From Rotaria macrura (lineage: Eukaryota > Rotifera > Eurotatoria > Philodinida > Philodinidae), in the NCBI GenBank assembly GCA_900239685.1, contig OENT01000246.1, positions 1 through 64,000 on the forward strand: a DNA stretch of 64,000 bases. Reading direction: 5' to 3'. Shown here in pieces: positions 24,754 through 38,538 of this stretch. Every line of letters begins with the position of its first letter. Position 1 is the stretch's first letter. The position numbers were made by a program, and so were the translations under genes. Under the pieces are notes generated by a model. It had not been told where the DNA came from and searched no databases. It saw nothing but the letters and a program-made list of their open reading frames with translations.

Positions 24754-27700
24754 ATAGACATTCATGTCGTAGTAGTCATTATTCTGTAATTTTTGCAGAA
24801 CATTCATGTGTTTTTAAAGAAAATAATGAGCATAAAATCCAAGTCGAAGCTTTTGTGACTTCTTCGTACACATAGATTACATACTATAGCGTCTATAAAG
24901 GCTGCATCCTTTGAGTATTCTTATTAACAGAAAATATGTGAGTTCCATACTGCACCTCAAATACACGTTTACCAACAAACACTTTCTTTTATCATTTTAC
25001 CATTGATGAAAACAAAAAATACTATTGCACTCTTCATAAAGTGTACGAATCGAGACAAGAAAAACCATGCAATGAGTTTGGTTTTCAATATTCACAACAC
25101 GAGGAAATATTTGAATCATCATTCAATGAAATGAATTTGTTTAGGAGAGAAATTTGAAGCATCTATCCAAAAACTGAACCTCTAGACTCGATAGTGGCTA
25201 AAGCATACTGTTTTTATTGTTGATTAACACTAAACGAGACTATGGTTAATAATTCAAATGTCATAGATTAATTACCAGTTCCATATTCCATGTCTTGTGA
25301 ATAGAAGAAAGCTTCTCGAAGATGGTCATAATTATTTCGCTATACTTACATCATCATTCGTATTATTTCTTTTCGTTGAAGACACTGTGAATAATTGAAA
25401 CTATGATAATTATACAACTTTATTTAAATACATGCTTATTGTAAGGATACATTAATTTTTATACTTTCAGTTTAGAATTTTTTGATCATCTGCTTTTTAC
25501 TGATTATTTTGATATTCATTCATCATAGTTAGTATTACGCTGGGATATAATTACAATCAGAGATGCGAGAAATAAAATTAGTACAAGTTATATCGAGATT
25601 TTTGACATATAAAATATTACCGTTGAATTAGATGTTTGTGAAATGAACAACGTATAGATATTTGTCAATGCATACAGTAAAATAATATTTATTGTTAGTA
25701 TCATTTTATTTCATCTTCTCGTAGTTTCAAATATTAAAATGATATATTTCACTATATTGTCAGACTTTGGTTGGATCTATGGCAAGTGAAAAAAAGAAAT
25801 GCTTCGATTTATTTCTATCCTTCACTCATTTACTATACTGTCCCAACTGATATGAATCACTAAGAGCTTCTCCTAGAAGTTGTGAGTCATTTAAATACAA
25901 TTCCTCTATTGAAAATTCTATGTGGGTTTTAATCCTATATAAGCACTAATCAAATTTTAGAATACAACCGTACAAAAATTCTAAGTGTTAATCTATATCA
26001 TAGCATCCTCTTATAATCTATGAATAACAATGAGAGAAATCTATTGGGATCCTGAATAATATTTGTTTACATTATAGAATTCATCTGTTTTCTTTTTATG
26101 TCCGATATGAGTTTCTTTTTAATGAAATGGATTCGAATAAAATTCATTCCCATCGTTTTCATTTATTCTTTGATCAGATCTTTGAGTATAGATTCACTAT
26201 TACATCATACGTTCTTGTAGATGAAATATATATATATTTTTTTTTCGATGACATAGTACAAGTTTAATTCTTATCCATTTTTCAAAAATTTAACAATCTA
26301 TTCAATGAAGATCGAAACATGCAATTGAATAGTATAGAAATTAATGAATGGTAGATTTCTCTGCTCGTTTCGACGTATATTCCTAATTGTCAAAAACATT
26401 GAGCGGCAACGTCGATGGAAAGGATGGCAAAGTAGCAGTTTTCATAGTCATACATTTACTGTAACCGATGCCCTTTGTAGATGTTCATAGCAGCAGATAA
26501 AATATACATGCTAAATGTTTCGTTCGTTTTTGAGCAATCGTTATCGTATAAAATAATTTATCGATGAAATTTTTCAAAGGACAGGAAAAATTAACAAAAT
26601 ACCTTTTGAATGAGTATCTGTCTTATTGAATTCGTGAGGAAAAAAAAGCAAACGAATATTTTGTATCAACTACTAGAACTATTCATTACTCGTATAATTT
26701 AATTGTATCAATTATCTTCACATAGATTAATTAACTCAACTTTCGATCATACGAAAGTATTCATTGTTAAAATTCTTTGTGATGCAATTTTAATCTTTTG
26801 TAATGATTTCGACTTCGAATTCTCAAATAGAAACTCCACATGTATTACAAAGAAAAGCAATGCAGTTATTCATATGTTACCTAGTCTTGTCGATTGGAAT
26901 CTAGTCCAAATCAGTTTTACAACAGATTAATTAAACACAAATAACTTCATTGGTACGATTTTTTTTGAAAGAAAGACTCAACGTAAATAAATAATCATTT
27001 CGAATATTCAACAGAACAAAAGCAAAGTTTCAACTACTATCTAATTAACCGACATCATTGTTCAGCATCTTGTATGTTTCTAAATGCCTGAAATATATAT
27101 ATATATATATATATGTATACACATATTTCTAATAATATAATAACAAAAATCGCTTTGTATCAATCATCACACAAGTCTCAGTTTATTTGGAATGTATCAA
27201 TCAATGAGCATCAGCCGGCCCTTCCAATTCATCTTCGACTTATATGATGTTGATAATATATTCCTTCAGATAGATTCGAACTTGGTAACTTTCATCTTTT
27301 CTTTTTCTCTTTCGAACAATATTCATCATAACAATCGTTTTGACAGCAGCCCAATCCAATCGACTAAATATTGACAATGAAAATACTTACGCATAAACTC
27401 TATATCCTAATTTAGCATGTATGATTTTGAATTTCGATGCTAAAACAAAAGACACACACACGGACGCTCATGTCCGTCTGATATGAGTCTCATCATCTGC
27501 GACTAAAATCACCATAAAATAAATCATATAGAGAATTATACAAATAAATTTTGAAGAGAAATAGAATGAAATGAACAAACACAAATAACAATTGATGAGA
27601 CAGACGAGATTTTGTGTATATCGTCGACATTTGTATGGTTTGCAAAGAAACAAAAAAAAACAATCATTGTCTTCTAAGGAAAACACATAGACATATATAA

Positions 27701-27936
27701 TAAGTAATCATTTTTCGTTGTTCTCTGTACATGTAACATTAGAACAAGACGAAGAGAAGAATAAATCAATCATGCCTATAAATAATGATAAAGAAAAGAA
27801 AAAAAAGAAAAAAAAAAGCACGTTATTGTTCTATTCCAATGATGACTTACGACACATCATGGATATGTTTTATAAAGTCTTTTTTTTTTCAAATTGGAAA
27901 AAAAAAACTTTCTCGTTCTATTCTCATTTGCTTACC
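24754..27936. other. Intergenic region between DGK and the FUBP-like gene
   Basis: 3.2 kb of AT-rich DNA between convergent 3' ends. No exon or domain recognised. It contains an (AT)11 microsatellite at 27093-27114. Confidence 0.5.
27093..27114. repeat. (AT)11 microsatellite
   Basis: Uninterrupted AT dinucleotide run of 22 bp. Similar runs occur inside FUBP-like introns, at 29937-29960 and around 29605-29621. Confidence 0.9.
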
Positions 27937-30772
27937 TTAAGAAGATGGTGCAGTTGATGAACTGCTACCGTTGGTCGTATTGGCGGCTGTTGAACCAAGT
28001 CCATTTGCACTATTACTCCATTGTTGTGCATAGGCTGCCCATGGATTACTAGCAGACATCATCATAGCAGCGGCGGCAGCTGCTTGTGCTGCAGCAGTTG
28101 AATTAGTTGACGATGAATTTGTTGCGTTTGTATTCGATCCTGATGTTGATGTTGAACCAGACTACAGAAAACAAAAAAAGTGTACAACATTTTCCATAGT
28201 GTTATGTTGATAAAGTTCTGAAGAATGCAATTTGAACACTAGATGTAAATAAAATCTATGGTGTGTCGGACTCAGTAGTTATAAATCAAATTAAAGTGCA
28301 AATCGATGTTTTCTGTTTAGAAGAATGAACAGGATGAAGAACAAATTTATGTATAAAAATGCAGACCATGTTATAGTACTCATTGATTTTTAGACAACTG
28401 AATCAATCACCACTCGTTCCTTAATAACTAATATTGATTTGAACATTTACATTGAGTAAGTATGTTTTATCATTCGTTGATATGATGTTCTTATTTTAAA
28501 AGTAGAAGTTACTTGAACGATATGAAATTTTATGACTGTCTTCATGAAATTTCGTATGTTTGTGAGAGATAAAACATTAATGAAAAAACCAAAAAATCTG
28601 CCGTTCATGGGTTGTATCTCTATGGCACAAGTGCTCAACTATTTTCTAGCGCATCGTAGAATTTCAACAAACGAGCCATGTCAAATCATAGATATATCGA
28701 TGTATTCAATGAGACAGAAGAATACTCGACTACAAACTAATATAATTACTTCTTTCATTTGTTGCATGATTTGATCAGCAATATCATTTTGTCCGATCGA
28801 TCGATAATATTCAATCCATTGTTGACTATAATCAGGTTGTCCAGTAGTTGGATTCATTGCTAAAAATAGAATAGCGATTTCAATAATAATTAAAAAAAAC
28901 CTAATATAAAATAAAACAACATGCATACCTGGTGTTGCCGAATTATTATTATTTGATGCTGTAGAATCCATTGCTTTTGTGTTTGTTGTACTTGTTGACG
29001 TACCTGACGATGTTGTTCCTGTCATACTTGCTTGCATCATATTGTAATAACTCATTGATTGATAATAAGCTAACCAGGCCGGATCCATTTGTGGCATGCC
29101 TGATGCATCTGCCGTTGATGTTGAATTATTATTTGTCGTACTATTATCGTATGGATTCACTAGAAGAAGAAAATAGTTTGACTTTTTTTTGTTTTTTTCT
29201 GGAAATAAATAAATTTTTAGATTCTGCTTACTTTGAGGCCATTGCCCATATGCATTAGCCCATTGACTATAAGGATCATTAGCAGTTGCTGCAGTGGCAT
29301 CATTTGCATAGGGATCGTTATTTCCACTCCATGCATCGGCTGTACTCGAACCAAGTAATGGTAAATTAAATTGTTGTTGAAATTGTATTGGTGTTAACAT
29401 ATCACCAGGACCACCAGGACTATTAACAACTTTGTCATACATTAATTGTTGTGCTGCAACGATTTGTTCTGGTGTACCACGTAATTTAAATAATCTATCC
29501 GATGAATTACCAATAGCTGGTATGTAAGTTTTATCAAGTTCAACAAAAGCCCCTGATCTTCGATTTATTTCTTTAATACTTTCACCACCTAGAAATAGAT
29601 ATTTATATATATATATATATAAATCATTTAAAGTAATACAATGATCAACAATCATCTTAACCTTTGCCAATAATAATGCCTGCTTTATCATGTGGTGCAT
29701 GATAATTTGCTTCATTACATGGACCACTCATTGGTGTACCACCAGTCTACAAAGTATACAAAACAAGTGTTATCCATTATTCGTAAAACATTAGCTCTTA
29801 CTCGAGAACCATAATCATTAAATGATGTTGTTGTATTTGAAGAATTTGCACCAAAACGATTTTGTACCGGTAAATTACTTGATTTTGCTAATGAATCAAG
29901 AATATATTGTTTTGCACGCTTGAATGAGAAGAAGAAATATATATATATATATATATATATTATTACTATGTGATAAAAAAATCAAGAAAAAAATCTGTTT
30001 CATTTACTTCAACTTTATCAGCTTCTCCTGTCATTTTTAACGGTTTATGTTCAATTCCATCTATATCACTTGTTTCTTGTGCAACATACATTTTAACACC
30101 GAATTCTTCGGATACACGCTTTATATTTTCACCACCTTTACCAATAACTAATCCACATTTAGCCGATGGTAACATAACATCAATCGATTTTATATTTGCT
30201 CCACCCATGGAATATGGATTCATACCGATAGGGCCGCCTTCGGCCATTTTTCCTTTTGCTATAATATCATCCATTATACGTTTGGCACGTTCAATGGCAT
30301 CTCTTGTACCACATAAATTAGCTAAACGATCCGGTGGATTTGGACCGCCTGGTACAGGTTCAGGTCGTGTTTGACAGATCTGAACTTTACAACCACTTTC
30401 AGCTTGTAGACGAATTATTTGTTCACCACCTTTACCAATAATTAAGCCAACAAATTTATCAGGAATCTTATAGTCTTCTTGAAATGTCAATTGATTTGAT
30501 AATGGTAATGATGATGGATCAGCCGGTGATGCTTTAACGCCTAATTGTGAATTAATTTGTTGTGCAACCTGTTGAGCACGTAGAACAGGTGCTGGAATAT
30601 CATTTATTTGCGTTGGAGAAGTAAATGCTGGACGTTTATTGGAATAATCATCATCATTATTCGGTCGCTTCAATGATGAATTTATCGATGAGTTCGGTGC
30701 TGCTGCTGTTATCTTTTGTGCTACTTGTCGAGCACGTGCAAGAGCATCTTGAAACGCAGCCGTGTTATTCAT
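27937..30772 (-). CDS. FUBP/KHSRP-like KH-domain nucleic-acid-binding protein
   Basis: Seven exons: 30772-30008, 29918-29802, 29746-29662, 29588-29232, 29159-28929, 28859-28750 and 28161-27937, giving 629 residues. Six introns are 55-89 bp except the last (588 bp). The N-terminus (AFQDALARARQVAQKI) matches the conserved start of far-upstream-element-binding proteins. Three KH domains have GXXG loops at 113-116, 211-214 and 321-324 (all GKGG); vertebrate FUBPs have four. The C-terminal half is Ser/Thr/Asn/Ala-rich with three aromatic repeats (AWLAYYQSMSYY, QQWIEYYRSIG, NPWAAYAQQW) like the tyrosine-rich activation motifs of FUBP1. Such proteins bind single-stranded DNA or AU-rich RNA in the nucleus and act in transcription, splicing and mRNA decay. 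The gene is head-to-head with CCDC13. Confidence 0.92.
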
Positions 30773-31039
30773 CGTAATTCCAAATGAAAATTTTCTATCA
30801 ATGATTGATACAAATATTCATTGTGTGAGTTTATATAGCAGCCATTAATCTTGTCTTTATGGTTTGCTGTACAAGTGCATAGATGTTTTGAAAGTACATG
30901 AGAAAATCATCCAACACTGGTAGAGGCTTGTTACTATAGTGATGGAATGAATCTATGGAGAATAGAAGAAACGAAAAACAAAATCTTCTTTTTTTTCTTT
31001 TAAGCTTTCTTCGATGTAATAAGAAGAAAACAAAAGAAA
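30773..31039. promoter_or_regulatory. Shared divergent promoter region (FUBP-like / CCDC13)
   Basis: Only 267 bp separate the two start codons, which point away from each other, so both promoters and 5' UTRs must lie here or overlap. The half nearest CCDC13 is A- and T-tract-rich. No TATA box or initiator can be assigned with confidence. Confidence 0.6.
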
Positions 31040-34000
31040 ATGAGCAGCGGAGATACAGTTCGTGAACAATTTTCTGCCTTACAAAAACAACAAAAAGAAA
31101 GAATGAATCAATTAAAAGAAAAATCCACTAAGAAAAAAGTATCAACTGTTGATGTTAGTTCATTATTGTTATTAATTGATTCGATCAATTATGGTTTTTC
31201 TTTCTTTCTATTTTTTTTTCAAAAATTGTCTAGGCAAGTGTTTCGATGAACTTTGAAGTAGATTCTGGTCCATTTCCAATCGAAGAGGTTCGTATACGAT
31301 TATTATTTTATGTAAAATAACACACGTGCATTAATCTTCATGCTGATGACAGACATATGATAGATAAATATGTTCGAGTGAAATATTTGTCTTTTTAGAA
31401 TAATAACCTAATTGCATCTGTTGTTGCTGCTCAACAAGAAAATCTCAATGAACAAATTCGAGTAAGAAACATATTTCATGTACAATAGATCTAAGTTAAA
31501 ATATCTTGTTCTGTTTTTTTTTTATCATTCAAGGAATTCCGTGATGAAAACGGTCGTCTTCGAAAACTTCTAGCTGAAAAAGATTATGAAATAGGTTATT
31601 TACGTCGTATACAAGAAGAAGAACGTCAAGCATTTATAGGTAAAGTAAGTGTTGTTTGTTATGTTTTAATTGAATCTTAAACGATGTATTCGTTTAGGTA
31701 CGAATACAATTGGTGGTGATGCAATAGCAACTAAAGTTGTTGAATTATCAAAAAAGAATCGAGAACTATCGGCTGAATTAGAAAGTGAAAGAGCAAAATT
31801 GAAAAAATTATCTATTAAATGCAGAGAACTTGAATCAACAGTAATGAAAAACATAAAAACTATAACATACATATATTCTATTTAAATCATGAATTATTTT
31901 TATTTTCGATTTTCAATTAGAATAATAAAACACAGACGGATACACAACGAGCTTCAATAAGTCTTGATGAAGTAAATTTGAATGACGATTCAAATAAACT
32001 CTGATTTCTATGTTTTCTCTTTTTAGAATAAAGCAGAAAAAGAAGTCAAAGAATTACGCGATAAAATTAAAGATCTACAAGCACGTTATACAGAAGCTAA
32101 ATCACAACTTGATATTTCCAAACAAGAATTAAAGAAAACCCAAAAAGTAATCTTAATTATATTTAATCGATGATTGTTTCTTTCATTCGTATCGTTAAAA
32201 ACTAGTCACCTCTGTGTGCATTCAAGTACTTTAGTTGTATTGAATTGAATGCATATTCACATCTAGTTCTATGTAGTATGCAAACATTTCAAGATAATTA
32301 GTGCCTTGTTACCGAGATCGTATATCCTGAGTGGTCAACTTGCCATTGGACAACATTGAACCAATATGTCAAGAAAGGTTTACTTGTAATGCAGATGCAT
32401 CATGTTTTGACCATTATATAATTATTCTAGCAGACGTTTCGATGTATTCGTAGTTCATAAAATAGAAAAAATGTGTCCACTGAAAAGATACTTGAGCTCA
32501 TCCGTAGCATCATAATGAAACACCTGTATAGTTCGTCTTAGATTTAAACGAATCTTTTCTCTGATAACATTCAAGAATGTTAATCCTTGCCTTGATGTGA
32601 CTATATGATGTTGAACATCTTTCTAAGTGCTTTGGACAAGGTTTTATATTCACGTAAAACCATGAATGCATCCTGTATATAAGAAAAACATTTTTTTCAG
32701 CCTGATGTTGCCATGATAGAATCTTCAATATTGTTAAGTAAATATAATTTTTTTCGTCCATTCTATTCTCTTACAATGGACTTATTCCTACTGCTAGAAA
32801 ACGTCCATGAATATAATACAGTTGGCTTTCAATGCGAAAATCATATCATATGACATAATATAAATTGCCATGTCCTAGATTTACTTTTATTCATTTCTTC
32901 GTATCAAGTGTAATATGATGAATAGGATTCATGTTTCAATATGATTTGAAAATTATACGTTTTAATAATGAATTGATTTAATAAATATCGTCACCGAAAA
33001 GCCATTTATTCAGATCAGAATTTGTATTAAAAATCTCGTGTTGATTCTATGATTGAAAAGTAAATTCATTATCTTTTGTATAGGCTTTGGAAAAAGAAGT
33101 TGGTGATACAGTCAATATTCAAGCAATATTAAATGGTACTAGTAATTGGCGTGGTCGTCAACAACAAATCATAGCTCTGCAAGACAAAGTAATACGGAAA
33201 TAAAAGATTTCTATTTGATATCGACACATGTTCAAAGATATATTCTGAAGGAACACAAAATTTTAATTCTAATCGACTATTTTTGATCTTCACTAGTTCT
33301 TCGCAATCGAGCATCGACTAAAGAATTTGATTTATGAGTATAGTTCGCTCTGTTTATGTTTTCATATCAATTAGAAGTGTTGTGTAGCCCCGTCGTTCGG
33401 TTAGTTCGAATGGTTTATTACATTTAAATAGCGATCATAGCTATGTCAATGTTTTGTTTAAATGTCCAAGAAGATGACGACAATAGAATCAGTGTTGATC
33501 GAATAAAGAAAATGAAATTTTAATTAAGAATTCAGTATATTTGACATTTTGTTTTCTCTATCATGGATTTGTCATGATTCATCAGTTCTACGCTCTATAT
33601 TCGCCTCGTCTACCATTGGACAACATTATTGTATAGAATGTTATACGAGTATAATAGGTACAGTTAATATATACAACTCTATATTGGCTATCTTCATTGC
33701 TTCAGGATATATGTATGGCAGTACGTCTATATCAGTAATTGAAAACTTCTCAAAAAAATGTCCTAGAAGAAAAAAGTTTTCTACTCATTGAAATTTGAAA
33801 TTTGAAATTTCGATTTTCATGAGTTTAGTTCACAAAACAATGATACATTGAAATATTACCTATGAAAAAACTTCATACCATTACTCTATCGTATATTTTT
33901 GAAATCTATACCATTATAATTGAACGATGAGATTTCTTAAGCAACTAAAACAATTATTGCATTTAGTTAAATGAATTGAAAGCACGAACAACCATGAATT

Positions 34001-37000
34001 CAACTGTTTCGTTAAATGAAGATTGGGATACTAATGCTCTAGCTACGAAATATGATGAAACTATTTCTATTGCTCAACAACGTCATCGTGATGACATACG
34101 TCGTGTTGAACGTGAACGTAAAGATTTATTAGAACAACAAAAACAAGAAAATCAAACTATACGTAACGAACAACAAACATTAAAAGATAAATTAGAACAA
34201 TCGAAAACACGTAATACAATCCTATCGAATGAACTTAAAACATTACGTGAACAATTGAAAACATCATTAGATAAAAGTAAACATGATGATGAACTTGTCG
34301 AAGTTTTACTTAAACAACAACAACAAATAAAAATCACACATGAACAATTACAGAAAGATTTTGATATGAAAACAAAATTTAATGCTGAATTAGAACAAAC
34401 ACATAAATTAGATCAAATGAAACAAACAAATATGATTAAACAATTACAATTAATTCTCGATCAAAAAGAAACAAAAATTCGAGAACTTGAAATGCATTTA
34501 GATGAAAATAAAATTGAAGTAAGATATTTTTTTTACAACAGTTGCTTTTTCTTCTATCGAAATCGAGTTCTATTTCAATCGTTTCTATTCAATGTCTACA
34601 TATGTCGTTGACAGATTCATATGATAGTTTTAACAGTTGAAATAGAGTACATGAAATAGATCTTGGAATGTATTCTATAGGTCATGGTAGATGTGTATAA
34701 CACGCAATTAGGATATAAAGTTATTGTCAATATTGCCTGACGATGTATCGCATGTGTTACTTTATGTATACCCAAAATAGTAACGTATACTCGGCAAGAA
34801 AAGTTTATTCAGATAACGTACTGATATACTGAGATATATGATTATTTTCACATGAATGTCAAAGTAATGAGGAAAAAAACAGATTTCCGATAATTGATTT
34901 ACTTCTAAAAAAAATGACTTTAATGAAATTATTTCAGGTGTGTTTATCTGTTTCTATGGTTGAGTACAAATATCAAGATGATGTATTGATTTATCATGAG
35001 AGTTTTTCTGACAAGAACATTTGAGAGTAGAAAAATGCTTAAATGAACACCTAATTTCAACTGCATGATTGCTTGTTTTCATATGAACTAGTTGATGATT
35101 TTTATGTTTACTTTGCGAGTTATGAGTACTTAATTAGACTTTTGAGTCATGTACAGGATATCCGGAAAGTCATTTAAGAAAAAGGAAATTCATTATCTTC
35201 GTCACATTTCTATGAAGCGAAGTAATATGTTTTCCTAAACGATAGAAAAGAATTCCATGTCTTTTACTTTATAAGTAAAAAATTACGTAACATCTCTTAA
35301 AACAAATTCGACATACGGGAGCGGAAATGCAAAATTAGTGTGAATTTTATTTCCTGCTCGTTTGTCTACGATTTGATAGAGATTGAAAAGCTGATCATGG
35401 ATGTATTGTTTCTATTTCGTTTCGATCTCTGCTTGACCAGGAAAGTTTTAAAAATCTATCGAGACCAAAAACAGAATTTTTATCATGAGTTTGTTTTTCC
35501 TATAGAAACTGTTAAATGTTTATTTCAGTGATTCTTGAAAAATTTTTAAAATACGATATCCTCAATCAGCACGAAAAATTGACTAGAAAAATGTAAAATT
35601 CTACATGTAGAGCAAATAGAGCTAAACGAAATCTATCGAATATAAATAGCTCCATCAGTCAATAAGTATGCGTCGTTGAGTATTCTAGTAAACCCATCTA
35701 GTTTTTCTCGATAAGTGATAGAAGCAACTGCGTTATCTTGTTAGAACCACTAGATCATGAGCTACAGAAGTGCCTATTTTGTTTTATGAAGTTTGGTTTC
35801 ATTGCCAAGAAAATTGAGTTTTTCGCTCACTTGCTAATAACCTGGAGAGAAAAGAAGAAAAATCTGTTCTTATTTAGTGGTTCTGGTATCGTAATGCTGT
35901 GAAAAGGCAAAATAGATAAGATATTCACAATCACCATCAAAATCTGCATTGAACAATATAGATTCAGTGATTCTTTTTTTCCTGCGAAAAAATCACCCAG
36001 GGAGACCAGAGGAGGAATTGTCAAAAAATACACCTGAGGGGGACTACAGGTTGATTTTTCATTGGAAATAAGTTTTACTTAAACCTACATCATTCGTTGC
36101 TAATTGCGAATAACTTATCTATTTTGCCTTTTCACTGCATTATGATACCAGAACCACTAAATACGAACAGATTTTTCTTCTTTTCTCTCCATGTTATCAG
36201 CAAGTGAGCGAAAAACTCAATTTTCTTGGCAATGAAATCAAATTTCATAAAACGAAATAGGCACTTCTGTAGCTCATGATCTAGTGGTTCTAACAAGATA
36301 ACGCAGTTGCTTCTATCACTTATCGAGAAAAACTAGATGGGTTTACTAGAATTCTCACCGACGCATACTTTTTGACTGATGAAACTATTAATATCGAATA
36401 CAAATTTTTTGGTCTCATCAGTTCTATAACCAATCAAATCGCGTTTTTCTTGCTGATTCGGAATATAGTACTTTCAATAAGTTCATAAAATAACTGCAAT
36501 TGAAATTAGACAATTTCTATAGAAAAAAATTCATCGTAAAAATAGCATTTTCTTAGTCTTAATAGTTTTTTAAAAATTTCTTGGTCAAGTCAAGGTCGAA
36601 ACGAAATAGAAGTTATCTACTCGTGATCAACTTTTCAAGCTCTATCAAACCATGTACATATGAGAGAAAACAGAAGTTCACTCTAATTTTGCATTTCCAC
36701 CACCTTACATAAAAAGGAAAAAAAAGATATTTACAAATTTTGACAGCAATAAATGATAGATTTGATTTTCGCAATATGTTTCAATATCTTTATATTTTTC
36801 AATCTTTCTTCCACCTTATCTAGCTTTCTAAATGTTTCATCAAATCCATTTCGATAATCGTTCACAGAATGTATCGAAGAATTCGGATAGCTACTGTCAA
36901 GCATAAACATCGTTTCGGAATACATATTTCAATTTGATGACAAAAATTGTTCTATAAACTTGTCATGAGAAAACAAACCAAGCTCTTATCTGTTTGGAAT

Positions 37001-38538
37001 ACGATAGAGATAATATAATTATTTTGTTATGTAATAAATGACTATTTTGAACATGTTGTATATGTACGATCTTAGAGAACTTTGATGATTGAACTGAAGA
37101 TTTGCATTTCGAATAGTTTGAACAGTTGAACTGAAATCAACGTATTCGTTTCGTAGAATTTTATTGAAAACAAAAATAGAAAAACAATAATTAGTAGTTA
37201 AATTTTATAAAAACAGTATTCTAGTAATTAACTGATATATTCAATGAGGATGCATTTGAGCTAGTTGAAAATTTTGAGAATTTCTAGTTAAACAGTTTTT
37301 AGTTCGAAACTTGATACGTAATGCATTCAGAGGAGTCTCTATCCTTTCCAGAAAACTTTGTGTATTCTCCCATACACATGTATCAAATAATATTTTCACC
37401 TAGGAACATGTCACTACAATTCTTGAGTTTTGAGTTCTCGAAAAATCTTACATTTCTTGCTAGATACTCAAAAACGTTTTTTGATTTTATGATTCATTTT
37501 ATTCCGTCTTACTCTGATGTCATGTAGAGATGCTAATTATTCTACTCTATTCTATATTTTATCACGACATTTAATTCGTGGACACAAAAATCGATGCACC
37601 TGTCAACTTATAGAATCGATCTTTTTCAAAAATATCCTATGTGGAATTATTTATTTTAGTATGAAAGAGATGACACAGAACTACCTGTCACATATAATAA
37701 ACCAGACGATTCTGTAACCTTTGTTAATATAACCAGTCGACATACTCCAATACAAAGTATTACTGTAGCACCAATGCAATTGAATACTCTAAAGCAAACT
37801 TCAACATCAGATCCTGTTTTAACACGTCTTGAAAAGAATGGTTTTTCAACTACATCGAGTAGTCGACCACCGAGTGCAGCTAATGCAAGACGAAATTCTG
37901 TAAGAGTTTCTAAAAAAAAAACGAAACACAAACGAAAGCCAATTGAACGATCATCAATAAATATTTTTGTTTTTCATTTTAAATTTTCAAGGAAGACAAA
38001 GATCTGAAATGTATAAATAGTGCTCTAGAACTTGAACGAAATCGTCTTGTTGAATTCATTCAAACATTACAAAAACGACTCGATGCTGCTAATACACAAC
38101 TTGTTGAACAAGAAAATAAAGTAATTGAACAACGTAAGATGAATGTTCGTCTTGAGAAAGATATGGAAAAAATAAAACTCGATTTAAATAATGTAAAAAA
38201 TCGAACAGGTAAATAGCAACCACATCAACAAATGAAATCTATGTCTGTTGTTTCTATATTGTTCTATAGTAAAAGGACGTGGAACAATGCCATCATCATC
38301 CATGCCTAAATCAGCATCTGTACAATTGGATACTCATGAAGCAATCGAAGAGCTTGAAATGCGTCTAACGCTTAAGGCAGAAGAAAATGATTCACTTAAA
38401 AATGCACTAAAATCCATGTTAGATGCTAAAGAAGAAGATTTGAAATTATACAATGAAACAATACAATCAGTCAAAGATATTTTTCTACAAGGCATTCAAC
38501 ATTATAAACCATTACAAACAACAAGAGGATCAACATGA
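31040..38538 (+). CDS. CCDC13: CCDC13-like coiled-coil protein (centriolar satellite/cilia)
   Basis: Twelve exons encode 672 residues (human protein about 715): 31040-31138, 31234-31287, 31399-31461, 31534-31639, 31698-31840, 31921-31971, 32027-32146, 33084-33188, 33967-34518, 37660-37899, 37992-38208, 38270-38538. Family landmarks recur in the same order as in animal CCDC13: [50 protein letters not shown] with [17 protein letters not shown] followed by [10 protein letters not shown], and a C-terminal block from [10 protein letters not shown] to [14 protein letters not shown]. Almost the whole product is predicted coiled coil. In vertebrates CCDC13 is a centriolar-satellite protein needed for ciliogenesis, which fits a ciliated animal. 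Early introns are short (55-112 bp); three in the middle are 937, 778 and 3141 bp, and the largest carries an inverted-repeat transposon. Confidence 0.92.
34519..37659 (+). other. 3.1-kb intron of CCDC13
   Basis: Phase-0 intron with donor ATTGAA|GTAAGA and acceptor TATTTTAG|TATGAA. Nearly half is the 1390-bp palindromic element at 35316-36705. The rest is AT-rich with no recognisable gene. Confidence 0.85.
35316..36705. mobile_element. 1.39-kb foldback transposon with TA flanks
   Basis: Two arms of about 600 bp (35316-35920 and 36114-36705) are diverged inverted copies of each other around a loop of about 190 bp. The outer ends are CGGGAGCGGAAATGCAAAA on the left and its counterpart AGGTGGTGGAAATGCAAAA, read inward on the minus strand. 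Each end abuts a TA dinucleotide (35314-35315 and 36706-36707), as expected for TA-targeting Tc1/mariner-type elements. No transposase frame is present. Confidence 0.8.
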
